Positions 46,900-59,720 are shown, counted from the stretch's first letter. The stretch is DNA of 64,000 bases from Sindora glabra (GCA_020226215.1 CM035236.1:47243057-47307056), one strand, 5' to 3'. The notes: generated from the sequence alone by a model not told the origin. Numbers and translations are program-made.

Positions 46900-48149
46900 A
46901 ATAATTTATTAGTTTATGTTTTGTTAAGCACTAGGAATTTTATGAAGATTAAACATAAATTATACAAATTGTAATTTTTTACATAAAATTTTATAATTTC
47001 TCAAAAAATTGTAAATTTGTAAAAATTTTAAATATAAAAAACACAAAAAATTCTTCAAAATTTTCTTATTTTTATTTAAACATTCCAAATAGGATATAAA
47101 AAAGCTTTCATTTCTAATTATTGATATTTTCACAAATAAGATCTTTATGATGTTAATATAGATAGATGTGAGAATTTTCCACCTTGAAAATTGAACTAAC
47201 CTAGAGTAATATCAATTTTTTTTTCATATGTATTGAATAATAAGCTTGATCTTACCCTGTTATGTTTTGAATTCCAACTTCAACCTTAACATTTGGGTTA
47301 GTGTTTTGATCATTAAACTAATCATTGGGTAGGAAAATCATGTAATATGTAATTACTTGTAAGTTTACATGGGATCTTTATGAAAGCAAGAGCAAAATAA
47401 TAATTAAGTTTTATTTTGTATTCTTGTGTTACAAAAAATGTTAATGAACTTAACATGTTATGTCATAGAGTAACGAGAGGTTTCATTCTCTTTTCCTTCC
47501 TTCATAATGTTTTTTCAACATGAAAATTCATTTGTTTTAAAATGTTTGATATTTTTGCAAAATCCTATTTTTATTTTTCCAACAACAAATCACTTCCATA
47601 ATATTATAAATTAACCAATGATAATTGATACAATCTTAGCTTAAATAATTGGGTTGAATAATGTTAAAATCTAATCATGATAACTAGAATAATGACTCTT
47701 GATATAAAAAACTATAATTTATAATTCATTGGTTGATTAACAAGTATTTGCACTTGTTAGCCATACAAAATAGTAACCACGTCAAAGATATGATTTAAGC
47801 CCTTTAATTATTAATAAGATGACAACTATAAACTTAAGACAACTTCCATATTTTTCTTCTTACATGAGAAAAGATATAGAAATAGAATTTAGTATTATAT
47901 AATCATAGCCAACTAACTATAAAAATGACACCTTAAATAAAACCAAAAAATATAGATAAAATATTGTTAATTTATTTATTTTTTATAGTTTTTGAATTCT
48001 TTTATGAAGGCATAATTGCTAGAAGATGAAAACAAGAACAATTTAAGACAAGAAAAGCAATACTCAAAACATCAATAGAGATCATCAACTAAATTTGCAT
48101 ATTAAAAGAAGAAATTAGCTAAGGTAGCAAATAAAGCAACAAATTGGAT
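46900..48149. other. AT-rich interval, no gene recognised
   Basis: No coding or repeat structure was recognised. It adjoins the start of the CHX pseudogene, so part may be its former promoter. Confidence 0.5.
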
Positions 48150-51100
48150 TGGTGGTCAAGTATGTTATACATTAATGACAAATGGTTCTAATGAAATACA
48201 GCAAGCTAATAATGTACTCATAACAAATTTTCCTTTTTTAGCTACCTAAATTATCTATATTGTCTTTGCAACTAGATTTTTCTACTATCATCTTAGGCCA
48301 ATCAATTGACCTTATAGTGAAAGTAGCCCCACTTACTTATATGCATAGCATAACTAAAGATGAAATTGACCTCACTTATGTTTGAGTTTCATTTTATTGT
48401 GCCAATTTCTCACCAATTAACCTTTCCTTAGAATTTGTGCAATTTAAGAAGGCTAATTTTACTTTACTGGAGTCAAGTATGTAGTTGTGAAAGATTTGTA
48501 AACAAAAGAGGTGAAAGCGATAACATTTCTACTTAAAATCTATAATAGCTTAATTTGATGGCTTTATTAATTAACTAATTAGCTTAAAATGTTTTTTTTT
48601 ATAGATGTTGAATCGTGTATCCTTTTAAATCATGGTGAATGCTATTGCAATAATGACTCTGATTTTGTCTCCTATCATTAACTCCTTATACAAGTCAAGG
48701 AATCAATTTGTGTAATATAACCTAAGGCTTGTTCAGAACCTAAAGATAGATATTGAGCTTTAAGTTTGAGCTTGTGTCTAAAATGCTTACCAAGCTACTA
48801 GTATGATTAGCTTGCTTGAAGCCTTTAATCCCATAAAAGTTTCCCTTTATAGGTCTTTGCCCTTCACTTAGTTTAACTCATTAGAAATGTCATTACTCTT
48901 TTAACTGCACAAATAAGGCATCATAATAACCAAAGTGATAAAACCTTATCAAAACCCAAGAAGAATTAGAAAGTATCACCAATGTATTTGACATATTCCA
49001 AGAAGGAAATGGTGCTATTAGAGAGCATACTATGTTTGCAATCTTAACCTATGCAAGCATTCATGATGACATTCATAATTTGGAAGAAAAAAAGTGGATA
49101 GCCTTAATTCTCTTTCCTTTCCACAAACAATTAGGTGTGGAAGGTTCACTAGAAGTAACTAATATTGCATTCAAAGATATTAATTAGAATGCTATCCAAG
49201 ATGCAACATTGCACTGTAGGAATATTAGTGAACAATGGTTTAGGATCACTAATAAAAGTTAACTTATTATGCATTGTCATAATCTTTATTGGTAGGCTAA
49301 TGATAAGGAAGCTTTATCCATTACTTGGTAGATGAGTGGACATCATAGAGCTTAGCTTTGTTTTCTCTATCTTTTTTTGCTTAATGAAATTATAGAAATG
49401 GACATGCTACCCCACAATGAGTTTTATGGGCTCTTATTTATGGTAATAAATAATGAGAAATATAAAAAATTGGATAAAGAGTATGCTAATTCTTTTAAGC
49501 TTAAGGTAGTGCATAATAAGGATTCTTTAACTTATATAGAGAAAGGAATTCAAAATATTGATGATATTGTTATAGTGTTAAATCTTAAGAGGAAGATAAA
49601 GGTAAAGCTGTTACTCCTAATAGTATTCTTGTTAAAGTTTGAAAATGCTTAGGAGTGCAAGGTACCTTTGGCTTATTATTAGTCCTGATAGTATTCTTAT
49701 TAAAGTTTGGAAATGTTTAGGAATACATGGTACCTCATGGCTCAGTAAGCTATTTAATGAGATCCTAAGGTCTAAGAAAATGCTAGATGAGTGGAGGAGG
49801 AGCATTTTAGTGCCTATATATAAGAACAAAAGAGATATCCAGAACTATGCAAACTATTAAAGGATAAAACTTATGAGTCATACGATGAAATTATAGGAAA
49901 AAGTGATAAAGCACAGATTAAGAGACAAGACAAATATTATAGAGAGTTAATTTAGATTTATGTCAGGAAGGTCTATTTATTTTTTATCGAGGTTAATGGA
50001 AAGGTAGTGGAGTAAAGAAATAGACTTACATATGATTTTTATTAATTTGGAAAAAGCATATAATTGAGTACCAAAAGAAGTATTATGGAAGGATTTAGAA
50101 AAGAAAGGAGTTCGTGTGGCATATATCCAGGCTATTCAAGACATGTATGATAAGGTAACTATAAGTGTAAGAACTCCCAGAGGCTAGACAAAGGACTTTC
50201 CTATAAGGATATATCTACATCAGAGTTTAGTTGGAGTCCTTACTTATTTAATCTAGTTTTGAATGTTATTACTAGAGACATGCAAGAGACTATTCCTAAA
50301 TGCATGCTGTTTATAGATGATGTAGTTCTGATTAAGGAATTAAAGGAAGAAGTTAACTATAAACTTGAACTTTAGAGATAAGCATTGGAATCCAAAGGTT
50401 TTTACTTAAGTAGGGATAAGACAAAGTACATGTATTGCAAATTTAATAAAAAGTAAGATATAAATAATTCAAAAGTAACAATTGGAGAGCATGTCATACC
50501 ACAAGTATTGAATTTTAAGTATCTAGGATCAATATTACAAAGCGATAAGGAAATTGATGAAGATATTATACACAAGTACCTACCAAACTTAAAAAAAAGT
50601 TTTATTGAATTGTTATACGACTAACTATATTTTATGGCAGTGAATGTTAGGCTTTGAAAGGATAATAAGAGCAAAAAAAAGGGTAGCAGAAATAAGAATA
50701 TTAAGATAGATGTGTGGTTACATAAGAAAGGATAAGATATGAAATGAATGCATATGAAGAAATATTGGAATGGCACCTATTGAGGAGAAAATGATAGAAA
50801 ATAAGTTAAAGTGAGTTAAACATGTTCAAATAAGGTTATTGGAGATATCAGTAAGAAGAGTCGATCACATAGTTATTAGTTTTGTGAAAAGATGTAGAGA
50901 GAGGCTAAAAATGATATTAGGAGAAATTATAAAAAGGGATCTTTTACTGAATAACATACTTGAAAATCTGGTTTCAGATAAAGTCCAATAATATTGTGCA
51001 ATATATATGGTCGACCTTATTTTTTAGGATAAAACTTTATTGTTATTATTGTTGTTGTATTGTTATAGTGTTAAAAGCTATAAACTAATGTAATAATGAT

Positions 51101-51246
51101 TTATATGTTGTTGAACAAGGAGAAAATAGAAATTTTATAGTGTTGTCACAAATGCTAGAATGGAATGACTATCCAAAACTAGGTGCTATAGGGAATATTA
51201 TTACTTCAAATAGTTTTGATTCAAACTCTTATTATTTAGCAATATG
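48150..51246 (+). pseudogene. Cation/H+ exchanger (CHX family) pseudogene, split by a LINE
   Basis: Plant CHX proteins are membrane monovalent cation/H+ antiporters of about 800 residues. N-terminal motif: CYTLMTNGSNEIQQANNVL, then TRFFYYHLRPI (48163-48290). After a deletion of most membrane segments, the last helix and the cytoplasmic domain follow: NAIAIMTLILSPIINSLYK (about 48640), LLEAFNPIKVS (48816), NVFDIFQEGNGAIRE and ILTYASIHDDIHNLEEKKW (49050), FPFHKQLGVEGSLEVTNIAF (49120), MSGHH (49335), HNEFYG (49400), LDKEYANSFKLKVVHNKDS and YIEKGIQNIDDIVIVL (49470-49580). Beyond the LINE, LYVVEQGENRNF and LEWNDYPKLGAIGNIITS run to a TGA at 51244-51246, the usual CHX end. Many stops show it is dead. 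Confidence 0.87.
49583..51058 (+). mobile_element. RTE-type LINE, 5'-truncated, with 17-bp target duplication
   Basis: ATTGTTATAGTGTTAAA occurs at 49566-49582 and again at 51059-51075, a perfect 17-bp target duplication. The insert carries the C-terminal part of an RTE-clade reverse transcriptase: LFNEILRSKKMLDEWRRS and LVPIYKNKRDIQNYANY (49751-49860), KLMSHTMKL, NLEKAYN, FIDD at 50310-50321 in place of FADD, then DHIVISFVKRCRERLK near the end. It finishes in a TTGTTATTATTGTTGTTG-type simple tail (51037-51058) as plant RTE elements do. A 68-bp internal duplication lies at 49621-49756. Stops disable it. Confidence 0.9.
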
Positions 51247-52949
51247 ATTTTGAAAAGATGAATTTAGGCCCAACATTCAGAATCCTAACAATATGAACAT
51301 AAAGGAGGAGGACGGATTCAAAATACTTCTTGTGAAGACTAAATAAAGCATTATTTTGATATTTACTAATGTTTAAGGAATTATCTTGCAAATGAATTTG
51401 AGGATCATTAAAAGAAGGGAGTTCCAAGGCATTACTTTTTTTTAATAAACGGTTGGTTTAGCTTGAAACTTGCTAAAACTAGATTTATATGACCAGTTAG
51501 AAAATGTAGAAAATAATTTTTTTTGGTTTGGCAACATAAATGCAGACAAGACAACTTGTAATCTTTTTTTTTTTTTGCTTGTTCATACAATATAAGAATA
51601 CAAACATAGTTTTGTTTTAAATTCAAAAGTGTTATCTTTATATCTTTTCATTTTTTAAGATAACATTTTATGATATTTTATGTCTGCCATGCTATATTCT
51701 TTGTCTAACTTTTATATGTTACAAACCTCACTTTTATCTTTTATTTTCATTCACAACTTTTTTCCCTCTAAAAAAAATAAAAATAAACTACCACTATGAA
51801 TCCCACACCTTTTATTTTAGGGCATGATATTCTCATATCCATATTTAGATGTAAGTTAAAATTCATTGTATATCTATTAATACATAATTTAGGTAACTAT
51901 AGAGTTATGCTTATAATCATAAAAAGTGCTTGAAAAGATAAAGGGAGAAAGATCCATGTATTATATTGTATGGACCATTAACATTGTAAGCTACAATTTT
52001 TTTTAAAAAAATATATACACAATGATTATCTATATTAACCCTATTATTTATATAAAATTACTCCCTTTGTTCTTGATATCCTTTGGAATAAAAAAAATTA
52101 ATTTAAACAAGTGTAAAATTATTTAAAATTTTACTTACTATACAAATTAACACATATATAAATAGGTATATTAAAAATAATATTTTTATTCAATTATTTT
52201 TACAATAATTTAATTTTTACTTTTTAACTATGTTATGCCTTTATAAAATAGTTTTTTGATCCATCAACAAACTAAGGATAATATTTTTTTTCTAGAGAAT
52301 GAATTATTTTACTAATTTCAAGATAAATGCATATATTTATTTTGGTCTTTTTCTAATTTAAGTTATATCAATCTAGTCTTTGAGTTAGTTCTTTTTTTGG
52401 CTAGAAAATATTTATTTATTTTAAAGCAAATATGGTATCAGACAGTATAAAGACTTCAATAAAAGGAAGGATCTAAGACAAATGATCTATTTCAATCCTA
52501 ATATGAAATGTTATCCATTTAGCTACTTCATAAATAACTTCTTTACAACCTCAAGGATATGATAATAACTTTAAATTAGGAATTGGTTCAAAAAAGCAAA
52601 AATTAACTTAAATAATGGATTTACCTTCCACAAACATAAAGAAATTCCTAGTAATAATTTTTTTACCGTTATTAAACCACTTTCGATTTAAATGAAATGA
52701 TTTGGGAAATTATTTATAATTTATAAAACTTTTAGGATGGTCAACCATTCTACAACAAGCATTGAGGCATATTCCATCAAATAATCAATATTTCATTTAG
52801 AAAATTCCTTGGAATGACCACTATTGAATATACTCTTTGAATTAGTCTTTTTTTTCTTTGAAATGCTAATTCATTAAGAAAAGGAAAAACTTGCCACATA
52901 AAGGATACAAAATCTTAGAGTATGAAAACATTTAAAGTAGGTGGAATCT
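51247..52949. other. Non-coding interval, no gene recognised
   Basis: AT-rich. The two minus-strand open frames at 51236-51626 carry no motif. A T-run lies at 51564-51576. Sequence near 52850 may already belong to the L1 relic on the right. Confidence 0.5.
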
Positions 52950-55260
52950 AAGAGAGCCTTCCTAAACCATCCTTAATAACTTGAATTACCTATTTACTAG
53001 CTTCATGGATTGCCATATAACATTTTATTTGACACTATATTAGGACTAAATTATTATTAGCCTCTAAATATATATTAACAAACTCCATGACAAGCAAAAC
53101 CTTCTAGGGACACTCAATTATACCCAGTAAAACATTAATAACACTTTGCAATCACTTTCAACTTTTACAACCATATTGGAGAAAATAAAAGACATAGTCA
53201 CCACTTTTTAAATAACTAGAAGTTCAATAGCAAAAGTAGAGGCACATTCAAAACTATTGTAACAAAAAGCCAAATCCTCCCATAATAATTTCTTGTCAAA
53301 ATTGTAGTAGTACCAATTGGATGATGCCATTTGATTGAGTTTTCATTATTTTAGTCCATTATAACTAAAACCTAATTCCTTATTAACCATAACTCCTTTG
53401 ACTTGGTGGCTTCCTTCCAAAAATCATGATTTACCAATAACATCACCTACTTATTGTTTACTAGCTTCCATTAATGATAACTTTATATATAGCTATAGAG
53501 ATCCATTGACTAATTACTTGTTTCTAAGATTTAAGGAATCTCATATGATGTAAAACACTTAGAATGAATTCCTAAAAAACACTATCAAAAGCCTTATGTA
53601 AATCTAATTTCATTACTGCCCAATGATTTTCCTACCTTTACTTCTTATAAATTGCATGAGTTTCATGGTAAAGAAAATATATCTATGATCAGCCTTCCTT
53701 TCAAAAAAGCATTCCAATAAGGTGAAATGAGATCATCCATGATTTGTTATAGTCTATTGATCAATAATTTTGATATAAATTTATAAGTTGAATCACAAAA
53801 ACTTATTAGTTTAAAGTCTACAAAAGTTTCAATGTTTTCTTTTTCAAGAATTAGCCTGGCATATGTTTGATTCAATTACTTGAAAAAAAAAAATCCTTTG
53901 TGCAAAAAGGATTGAATCATATGGAATAAATCTTTACCAATGATAAACCAAAATTGATGAAAAAATCTTGTTAGGAATCCATTTGGCCCTAGTACGTTAT
54001 TTAGGTAGCTTTCTTTGATTGCTAGAGGGAGTTCTTTTAATGTGACTAGCTTGTTCAAAATTTATAGAAGATGAGATTGCAAACTTGGAAGATTTAAATT
54101 ATCAAGCAATGATATGTTTGCTTCAAAACCATTACTTTCATTAAACAATTTTTTAAAATGACTTTTTTGCTTAAAGCTTAATATTGGAAATTTCATCTTC
54201 CCATTCCCCTTGTCAATTTTTCATCTTAGTGATTCTTCTCTTAATCCTTCTTTTGGTGACTAGGGTATGAAAGTATCTCATGTTTATATCACTATTAATT
54301 AGCCATGATTGCCTTGCTTTCTAGGGCTAACAAATTTCTTAACAATTTAAAAGATATTCTAAACATTATTTTCTAATTTCAACTATTTCCTCACTACATA
54401 TTTCATTTAAGGAATTTTGAGTTGATGTCAATTTACCTTCCAACTCCTATATTTGATTTTGTAAGGCAACAAAGACCATTTTATCCCATTCTCTCAAACT
54501 TTTCTTTAAAAACTTTAATTTTTGATGAATGAGAATTCTGTTGGCCAAAATTGAGGAGTATTCCATGTTCTTGCTTGCAACCACATTCTACAATTTGGAT
54601 GAATAAGCCATATATTTTGAAATTCAAAAGAGAATTTTTTTTTAAATTCTATCTATTTGAATGTTGAGAGGAGCATGATTTGATGCAAAAATAAGTAAAA
54701 CATAGACAACCATATAAGGAAAGATACTTGGTCATTCAAGATTGCAATTACATCTATCTAGTCTCTACCATACAATATCTTTTCCTATTCTACCATTAGT
54801 CCACGTGAACCACATTCCTTTAGGCTTTATGTTAATCAAATTACAACTGTAACAAATGTTATTGAAATCCCAAGCTTTATGAATATTCCCATTTTGACTA
54901 AACTTTTCTTTTGAATTAAGCACCTAATTAAAGTATCCAAATAATAACCAAGCCTAGTTTTGAATAGATATAGTATTATAACGAGAAGAAATAAAGTCCG
55001 ATAAAAGATATCTAACTAAAAGTTTTAGCGAGCCATGTATTCTAAAGAGAGAAAAGGTATTAGCATCCATATATTTGACCTAGCCATGAATTTAGTGTGC
55101 TAAAATGTCTAGTAAAGTGACTTGAAAAAAGTGCTTCCAAACTAAAATAAAGCCTTTTGATGGCTACAGGCATTAATACTAAAGTCATCGATAAAATCAT
55201 ATTGTTTTAAAAACTTAAGAAAGCATTAAACCATTTGAAAAGTTTCAAATAACAAAATGG
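52950..55260 (-). pseudogene. L1-type LINE relic with terminal RNase H
   Basis: Read leftward. The spacer between endonuclease and RT has FQNIWLIHPNCRMWLQ (54600) and YFHTLVTKRRIKRRITKM (54260). RT begins LKELPLAIKESYLNNVLGPNG with FHQFWFIIGKDLFHMIQSFL (53876-54058), continues DFKLISFCDSTYKFISKLL and NRL (53750-53820) and KLDLHKAFDSVF (53590), then breaks off before the FADD motif. Across a deletion, an RNase H-like tail shows KVESDCKVL (about 53140). The endonuclease part (54880-55260) is only faintly visible. No flanking duplication or poly-A was found. Confidence 0.82.
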
Positions 55261-55989
55261 AATCTAGATGATGATGTTTTAATAGCTATTTTCATCTTTA
55301 AATTGTTATAAGATAATCAAAACCTCGATAATTCTATGTAAGGAGAATTATTTTTGCTAAAGAGGCTGTCTTAAGATAACTTCCTTGAAATTCTACCAAA
55401 ACATTCATTATAAGTTCTCAAAAATTTTAATTATATTATCTTAATAATTACAAAACTTTACTTATGATTTTTCTTATTTTATTCTAACCACACCTCCTTG
55501 CAATTTCCTGTGCTTTGTCTCAAATTCATAGAATTTTGTTGGCCATATATGGAATAACAATCATAAAGTAGTACATATATTGTAAAACATCATATATCCA
55601 AATACACCAAATAAATATTATCAATGAAATTATAAAAAAATATTGTGCTCAAGTTAAAAATAGAATTATTAGAACAACAATAATTTTATTGACACTTCAA
55701 AGTTTTAGATAGCTTATAAATAAACAAAGGTCACTTGCAAAATTAAAATCCATGATGTTCTTCAATCCAACATGCATAAAACAAAAGCTCTTTATCGCTC
55801 TTCATCTAAAGTTTTCAAAACATTATGTGTTAATAATTAAAGAGAAAATTGTAAGCAAACTAAAAAAAATAAAAAATCATAAAATAACAAAATGAAAAAA
55901 AACTATTCATATAAAGGTGTGTCAAAAAGGAAGAAATTAATTTGGTCATACATGTAAGTAAGACTTCTAAAAGGAAGAGATGAAAAGAG
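55261..55989. other. Non-coding interval, no gene recognised
   Basis: AT-rich, with A-rich runs near 55860-55900. Nothing identified. Confidence 0.5.
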
Positions 55990-57070
55990 TTGATCATATA
56001 GGTTCATACCAAAAAATAATAATAAGAAAGTAGAAAAAATGAATAAAAAAAAGGAATAAGGAAAAAAGTATCCATTATATATACGAGTACATTATAGACT
56101 TGAAAACCATTTGTAACTCAAGTGAGAAGCCATAAAAACATTCATAGAAGAATACAAAACTCATGTGAGAAAACAGGAGTTGATTGTACCTAAGAGACCA
56201 AAATAGAAAGCATCTAAAAAAATCATGAAGATATACATAAAAAAAAACATTATCATAAAACACATATATGAAAAGAGAGAGCAAAAAAAAAAAAAGTTTT
56301 AATGCATTTTTAGTTTCATACAAAATATCAAAAAGTATTAGAAAGGATGAGAAATGACCCTAGAAAAGAGTTGGGTTTAGGACTTCAAAATAAGTTAAAA
56401 AGGGATATGGAATGACTTTAAAAAAGTAGTAGCTACTACATGTAGATGTACATACCAAACATTATCAATGAACCTAGAAATGAAAATACACAATAAAAAA
56501 TAAGCCATTTATGCTTTTTGATAGTCATACGAGAAATCAATAATAAGAAAGTAGAAAAATGAACAAAAGAAGAATAAGTAGTCACTAAAAAAATAGGAAA
56601 AAAATAGCCACTATATATACATATGAGTACTTTATAGACTTGAAAACCATTTGGAGCTCAAGTGAGTAGCCATAAAAACATTCACAAAAGAATATGGAAC
56701 TTATGTGAGAAAAAAGTTGATCATACATAGGAGGCCAAAATAGAAAGCATCTAAAAAAATCATGGGGATATACATAAAAAGCATCATCACAAAACACATA
56801 TTTGAAAACATAGAACACAAAAAAAAGGGGTTTTGATAATTTTTTAGATTCATACAAAAAATCAAAAAGAGTTGGAAAGGATGAGAAATGACCCTAGAAA
56901 AGAGTTGGGTTTAGGACTTTAAAATGAGTTAGAAAGGGGTAGGGAATGACTTTAAAAAAGTGGTCAAAATGTATATTACCTGTTTACATTGAGATACATA
57001 CCAAACATTATCAATGAACCTATAAATGAAAATAGAAAGTAAAAAATATGCACGTCATACTTTTTGATAG
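55990..57070. repeat. Tandem duplication of about 0.53 kb
   Basis: Two diverged copies lie head to tail. AATAAGAAAGTAGAAAAA is at 56021 and 56542, AGGATGAGAAATGACCCTAG at 56344 and 56878, and ACCAAACATTATCAATGAACC at 56454 and 57000, giving offsets of 521-546. The two similar minus-strand frames (56075-56323, 56585-56857) are echoes of this duplication. They have no known domain, and both sets of differences look neutral. They could be intron or leader sequence of a leftward gene whose promoter is at 57690-58560. Confidence 0.85.
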
Positions 57071-57689
57071 TCATAATACAAATCAACAAAACAAACAAAC
57101 TCAAATCATTAACACACTTAAACTAAAGGAGATTTCGATGATGAAAATCCAAAAAGTTCAAAAATGAATAACAGAAACAGATGAATAAGAAAGTAAAAAA
57201 ATAGAAGAAAACATGCAGAAGACAGTCAGCACCTAATCTTACAAAAGGAAAATACTCGAATCATTCACATACCTAAGCCAAAGGAGCTTCAAATGAAGAA
57301 AAACCCAAAAGTTCAAAAACCAATAATAGCAACAGAGGAATATGCATACAGAAATAAAAAAAACTTCCTATCAATTCAAATTTAAATTCAATTGGCACAA
57401 TAGTATGTATGAAAGATTCAGGAGAAGCCACTTTTTCACAATCAGAAAAAAGTAATTTTTTTTGGATGGACTCACAAATCAGTATCAAACGTCAAAACAA
57501 ATTAAAGTTTAACTGAATCTACATTTAGGGCTTCATTGAAATATATTTTGTGTATAAGTAAAGTTTAATTAGGAGATTTTGTAAAAAAAAAAAAATGTAG
57601 AAGAAAGCATGATCAGAACAAATTTTGGATTTAATAGGGGGTTCGGCATTGATACCACTTCTGGGAGAAAATTAAAATCAAAGCACCAA
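57071..57689. other. Non-coding interval, possibly leader or intron
   Basis: No domain recognised. On the minus strand TGGTATCAATGCCGAAC (about 57645-57661) resembles a tRNA-Met primer-binding site, but no LTR end or copia frame accompanies it. The minus-strand frame at 57273-57488 has no family motif. Confidence 0.45.
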
Positions 57690-58560
57690 ATAGGGTTTCA
57701 GAAATGTCAAATTAAGGAAATCTACCTCCTTTACATCAAATTAGCAGCAGCATTTAGGGTTTCAGACTAAAAACATGCAAAAATAACAAAAATAGATCAA
57801 AAGAAAAAGGTTTCGACTTCTCAAAGAGAAAAAGCAAAGGAATAACACAAACGAGGCTATCAAACACAAATAAACGATGAAAACAAACTAGCGAATCAAT
57901 AGAGAAAGCTAAATCGACAAATCTTAAACACTGCAACCATTAAATGCAAAAGAAATATGTTTTAAAAATGGAGCAATTTGAAGAAACCAAATGCAATATC
58001 CATCTAGCTTTTTTGCGAAATCAAATCATGCAAGTATATAAATTGCCAACGCGTGATTGTGGTAGAAAGGGAGAAAGCAACTCGCCAAAACACACTATTT
58101 CATGGCTGGCGATAGGATTATTTACAACGCAAATATACTAGAGTTGATAAGAAAGTTGAACAGTTTTCTATTTTTTTATTATTAAATATGGAACGTATAA
58201 GGAAAAATAAAATCCCCTTTTAGAGATAATTGTTTTCTCATTTATTATATAGTATTAATTATCATAATTTTTTAATAAAAATTTACAAATGACACGTCAC
58301 CTTTTTGTTTTATATAAGCAAATATATTCTAACAAAATAAACCCCCTTAGCGGGGAGCCGGGGAGTAGCTGGGGGAACAGTGAAGGATTACCCTTTGCCT
58401 TGCAGAACCAATATATATGGTATGGGCCTCTTAAGTGGTTCTGTCAGTAGGCTTGTCATTTTTTAGTTTATATAATCTTTGGGCTACGGTCTGCTATATT
58501 TGGGCTTATAATAGTTCTTTGATAGATGTGGGCTTAGCAGGTCTAATATAAGAAAACGAA
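57690..58560 (-). promoter_or_regulatory. Housekeeping-type promoter and leader, reading leftward (inferred)
   Basis: Four site II motifs TGGGCY (58423, 58480, 58501, 58529) cluster within 112 bases. Two telo-box cores (AAACCCTA on the minus strand at 57754-57762, and AAACCCTA at 57691-57698) lie 0.7 kb to the left. Site II plus telo-box is the known arrangement upstream of plant translation and cell-growth genes, bound by TCP-type factors. Base composition is higher than the flanks. A TATA-like TATATAAA is at 58035. No first exon was recognised to the left, so the gene is either missing, broken by the duplication and L1, or made of short exons. Three G-tracts lie at 58352-58375. Confidence 0.45.
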
Positions 58561-59470
58561 CAAACACACATTTAACACATTACGTCTGCATTTATATTTT
58601 ATATAATTAAACCTAAATATTTGAAGTGAAAAAATGTCAACAAAAATGTGAGCCATGACATATGAGGTTAACTTAAATAAATGCATTTGATAAGTAAGTC
58701 TAATCTTTTGAGTTTCCTAATTTATGTTTGATAAGTATCCTACGTTACATCCTTTATTTTATTTTGTTTGCAATAATGTCTATTTATGAGAAAGGCAAGC
58801 TCCCCCACACAAATGCAGGCTTGTCTCTTCTTATGCAATAAAATCATTGATACCTAATCTCATTTTTTAAATAGTTGCATTAGAAAAATAATCTTGATTG
58901 AAATATGATAAAAGCTAGTTCCACCCAACTATTTTTTTTTCTTATAACTAGATATCCTTTTTTTTAATCATACTTTTATTTTTATGTAAAATTAAAGTAT
59001 TAAGCAATATTAATTGGCTTAGTAGAATGATGAGCTTGACATTGAAAATTTTAAGTTAGACTTATAAATTACAAAAAATCTCTTTTGATATTAACTCCAA
59101 TATTACGAACCAAATGTTGCAAAAGCTATATCTTGTAACAATTTTTTTTTAAAGAGATTAGAAATAATTAACATTTATTATTCACACGAAATATTATTTT
59201 ATGAGTACTTCATCAATTTAGATAGTTGAATAATAGGCCATGAGAAGCAATAATATATCTTGGTATAAAATTTTGGGGGAGGTCAGAAAATTTGAAGAGC
59301 TAGATGATTTATAAATATTTTTAAAATTTTTTACTTAATTACATTATATTAATATATATTTTTAAAATTTTTAAGAGGTCAAAATCCTTTTATTTATGTG
59401 AATATCTATCAGTGATAGGAAATTGTTTGTTTAAAACTACAATATTGGCAGCGTGACTTCGATTCAAATT
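58561..59470. other. AT-rich interval, no gene
   Basis: Nothing recognised. GCGTGACTTCGATTCAAATTCC near 59449 has a B-box-like core that might be a SINE remnant. Confidence 0.45.
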
Positions 59471-59720
59471 CCCATTTTAATATATTTGATGGCGGCAAGG
59501 AGTTTTAAATTTAAATCCTTTAATAAGTTAAGTGGATCAGTTAAATTATTAAACAGTGAACATGTAGCTAGGAATTTAAATAAATTGTTAGAAATCCCAT
59601 TTCAATATAGTTGATGGCGGCAATGAGTTTTAAATTTAAATCCTTTAATAAGTTAAGTGGATCAGTTAAATTATTAAACAGTGAACATGTAGCTAGGAAT
59701 TTAAATAACTTGTTAGAAAT
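59471..59720 (+). repeat. Recent 125-bp tandem duplication
   Basis: Two adjacent 125-base copies start at 59471 and 59596 (CCCATTT...GATGGCGGCAA...GAACATGTAGCTAGGAATTT). They differ at only a few positions, much less than other repeats in the window. Both contain AAGTTAAGTGGATCAG. Non-coding. Confidence 0.93.

Noticed and set aside
57645..57661. Minus-strand TGGTATCAATGCC as a copia primer-binding site
   Set aside because: No LTR end precedes it and no copia coding follows, so the match is probably chance.
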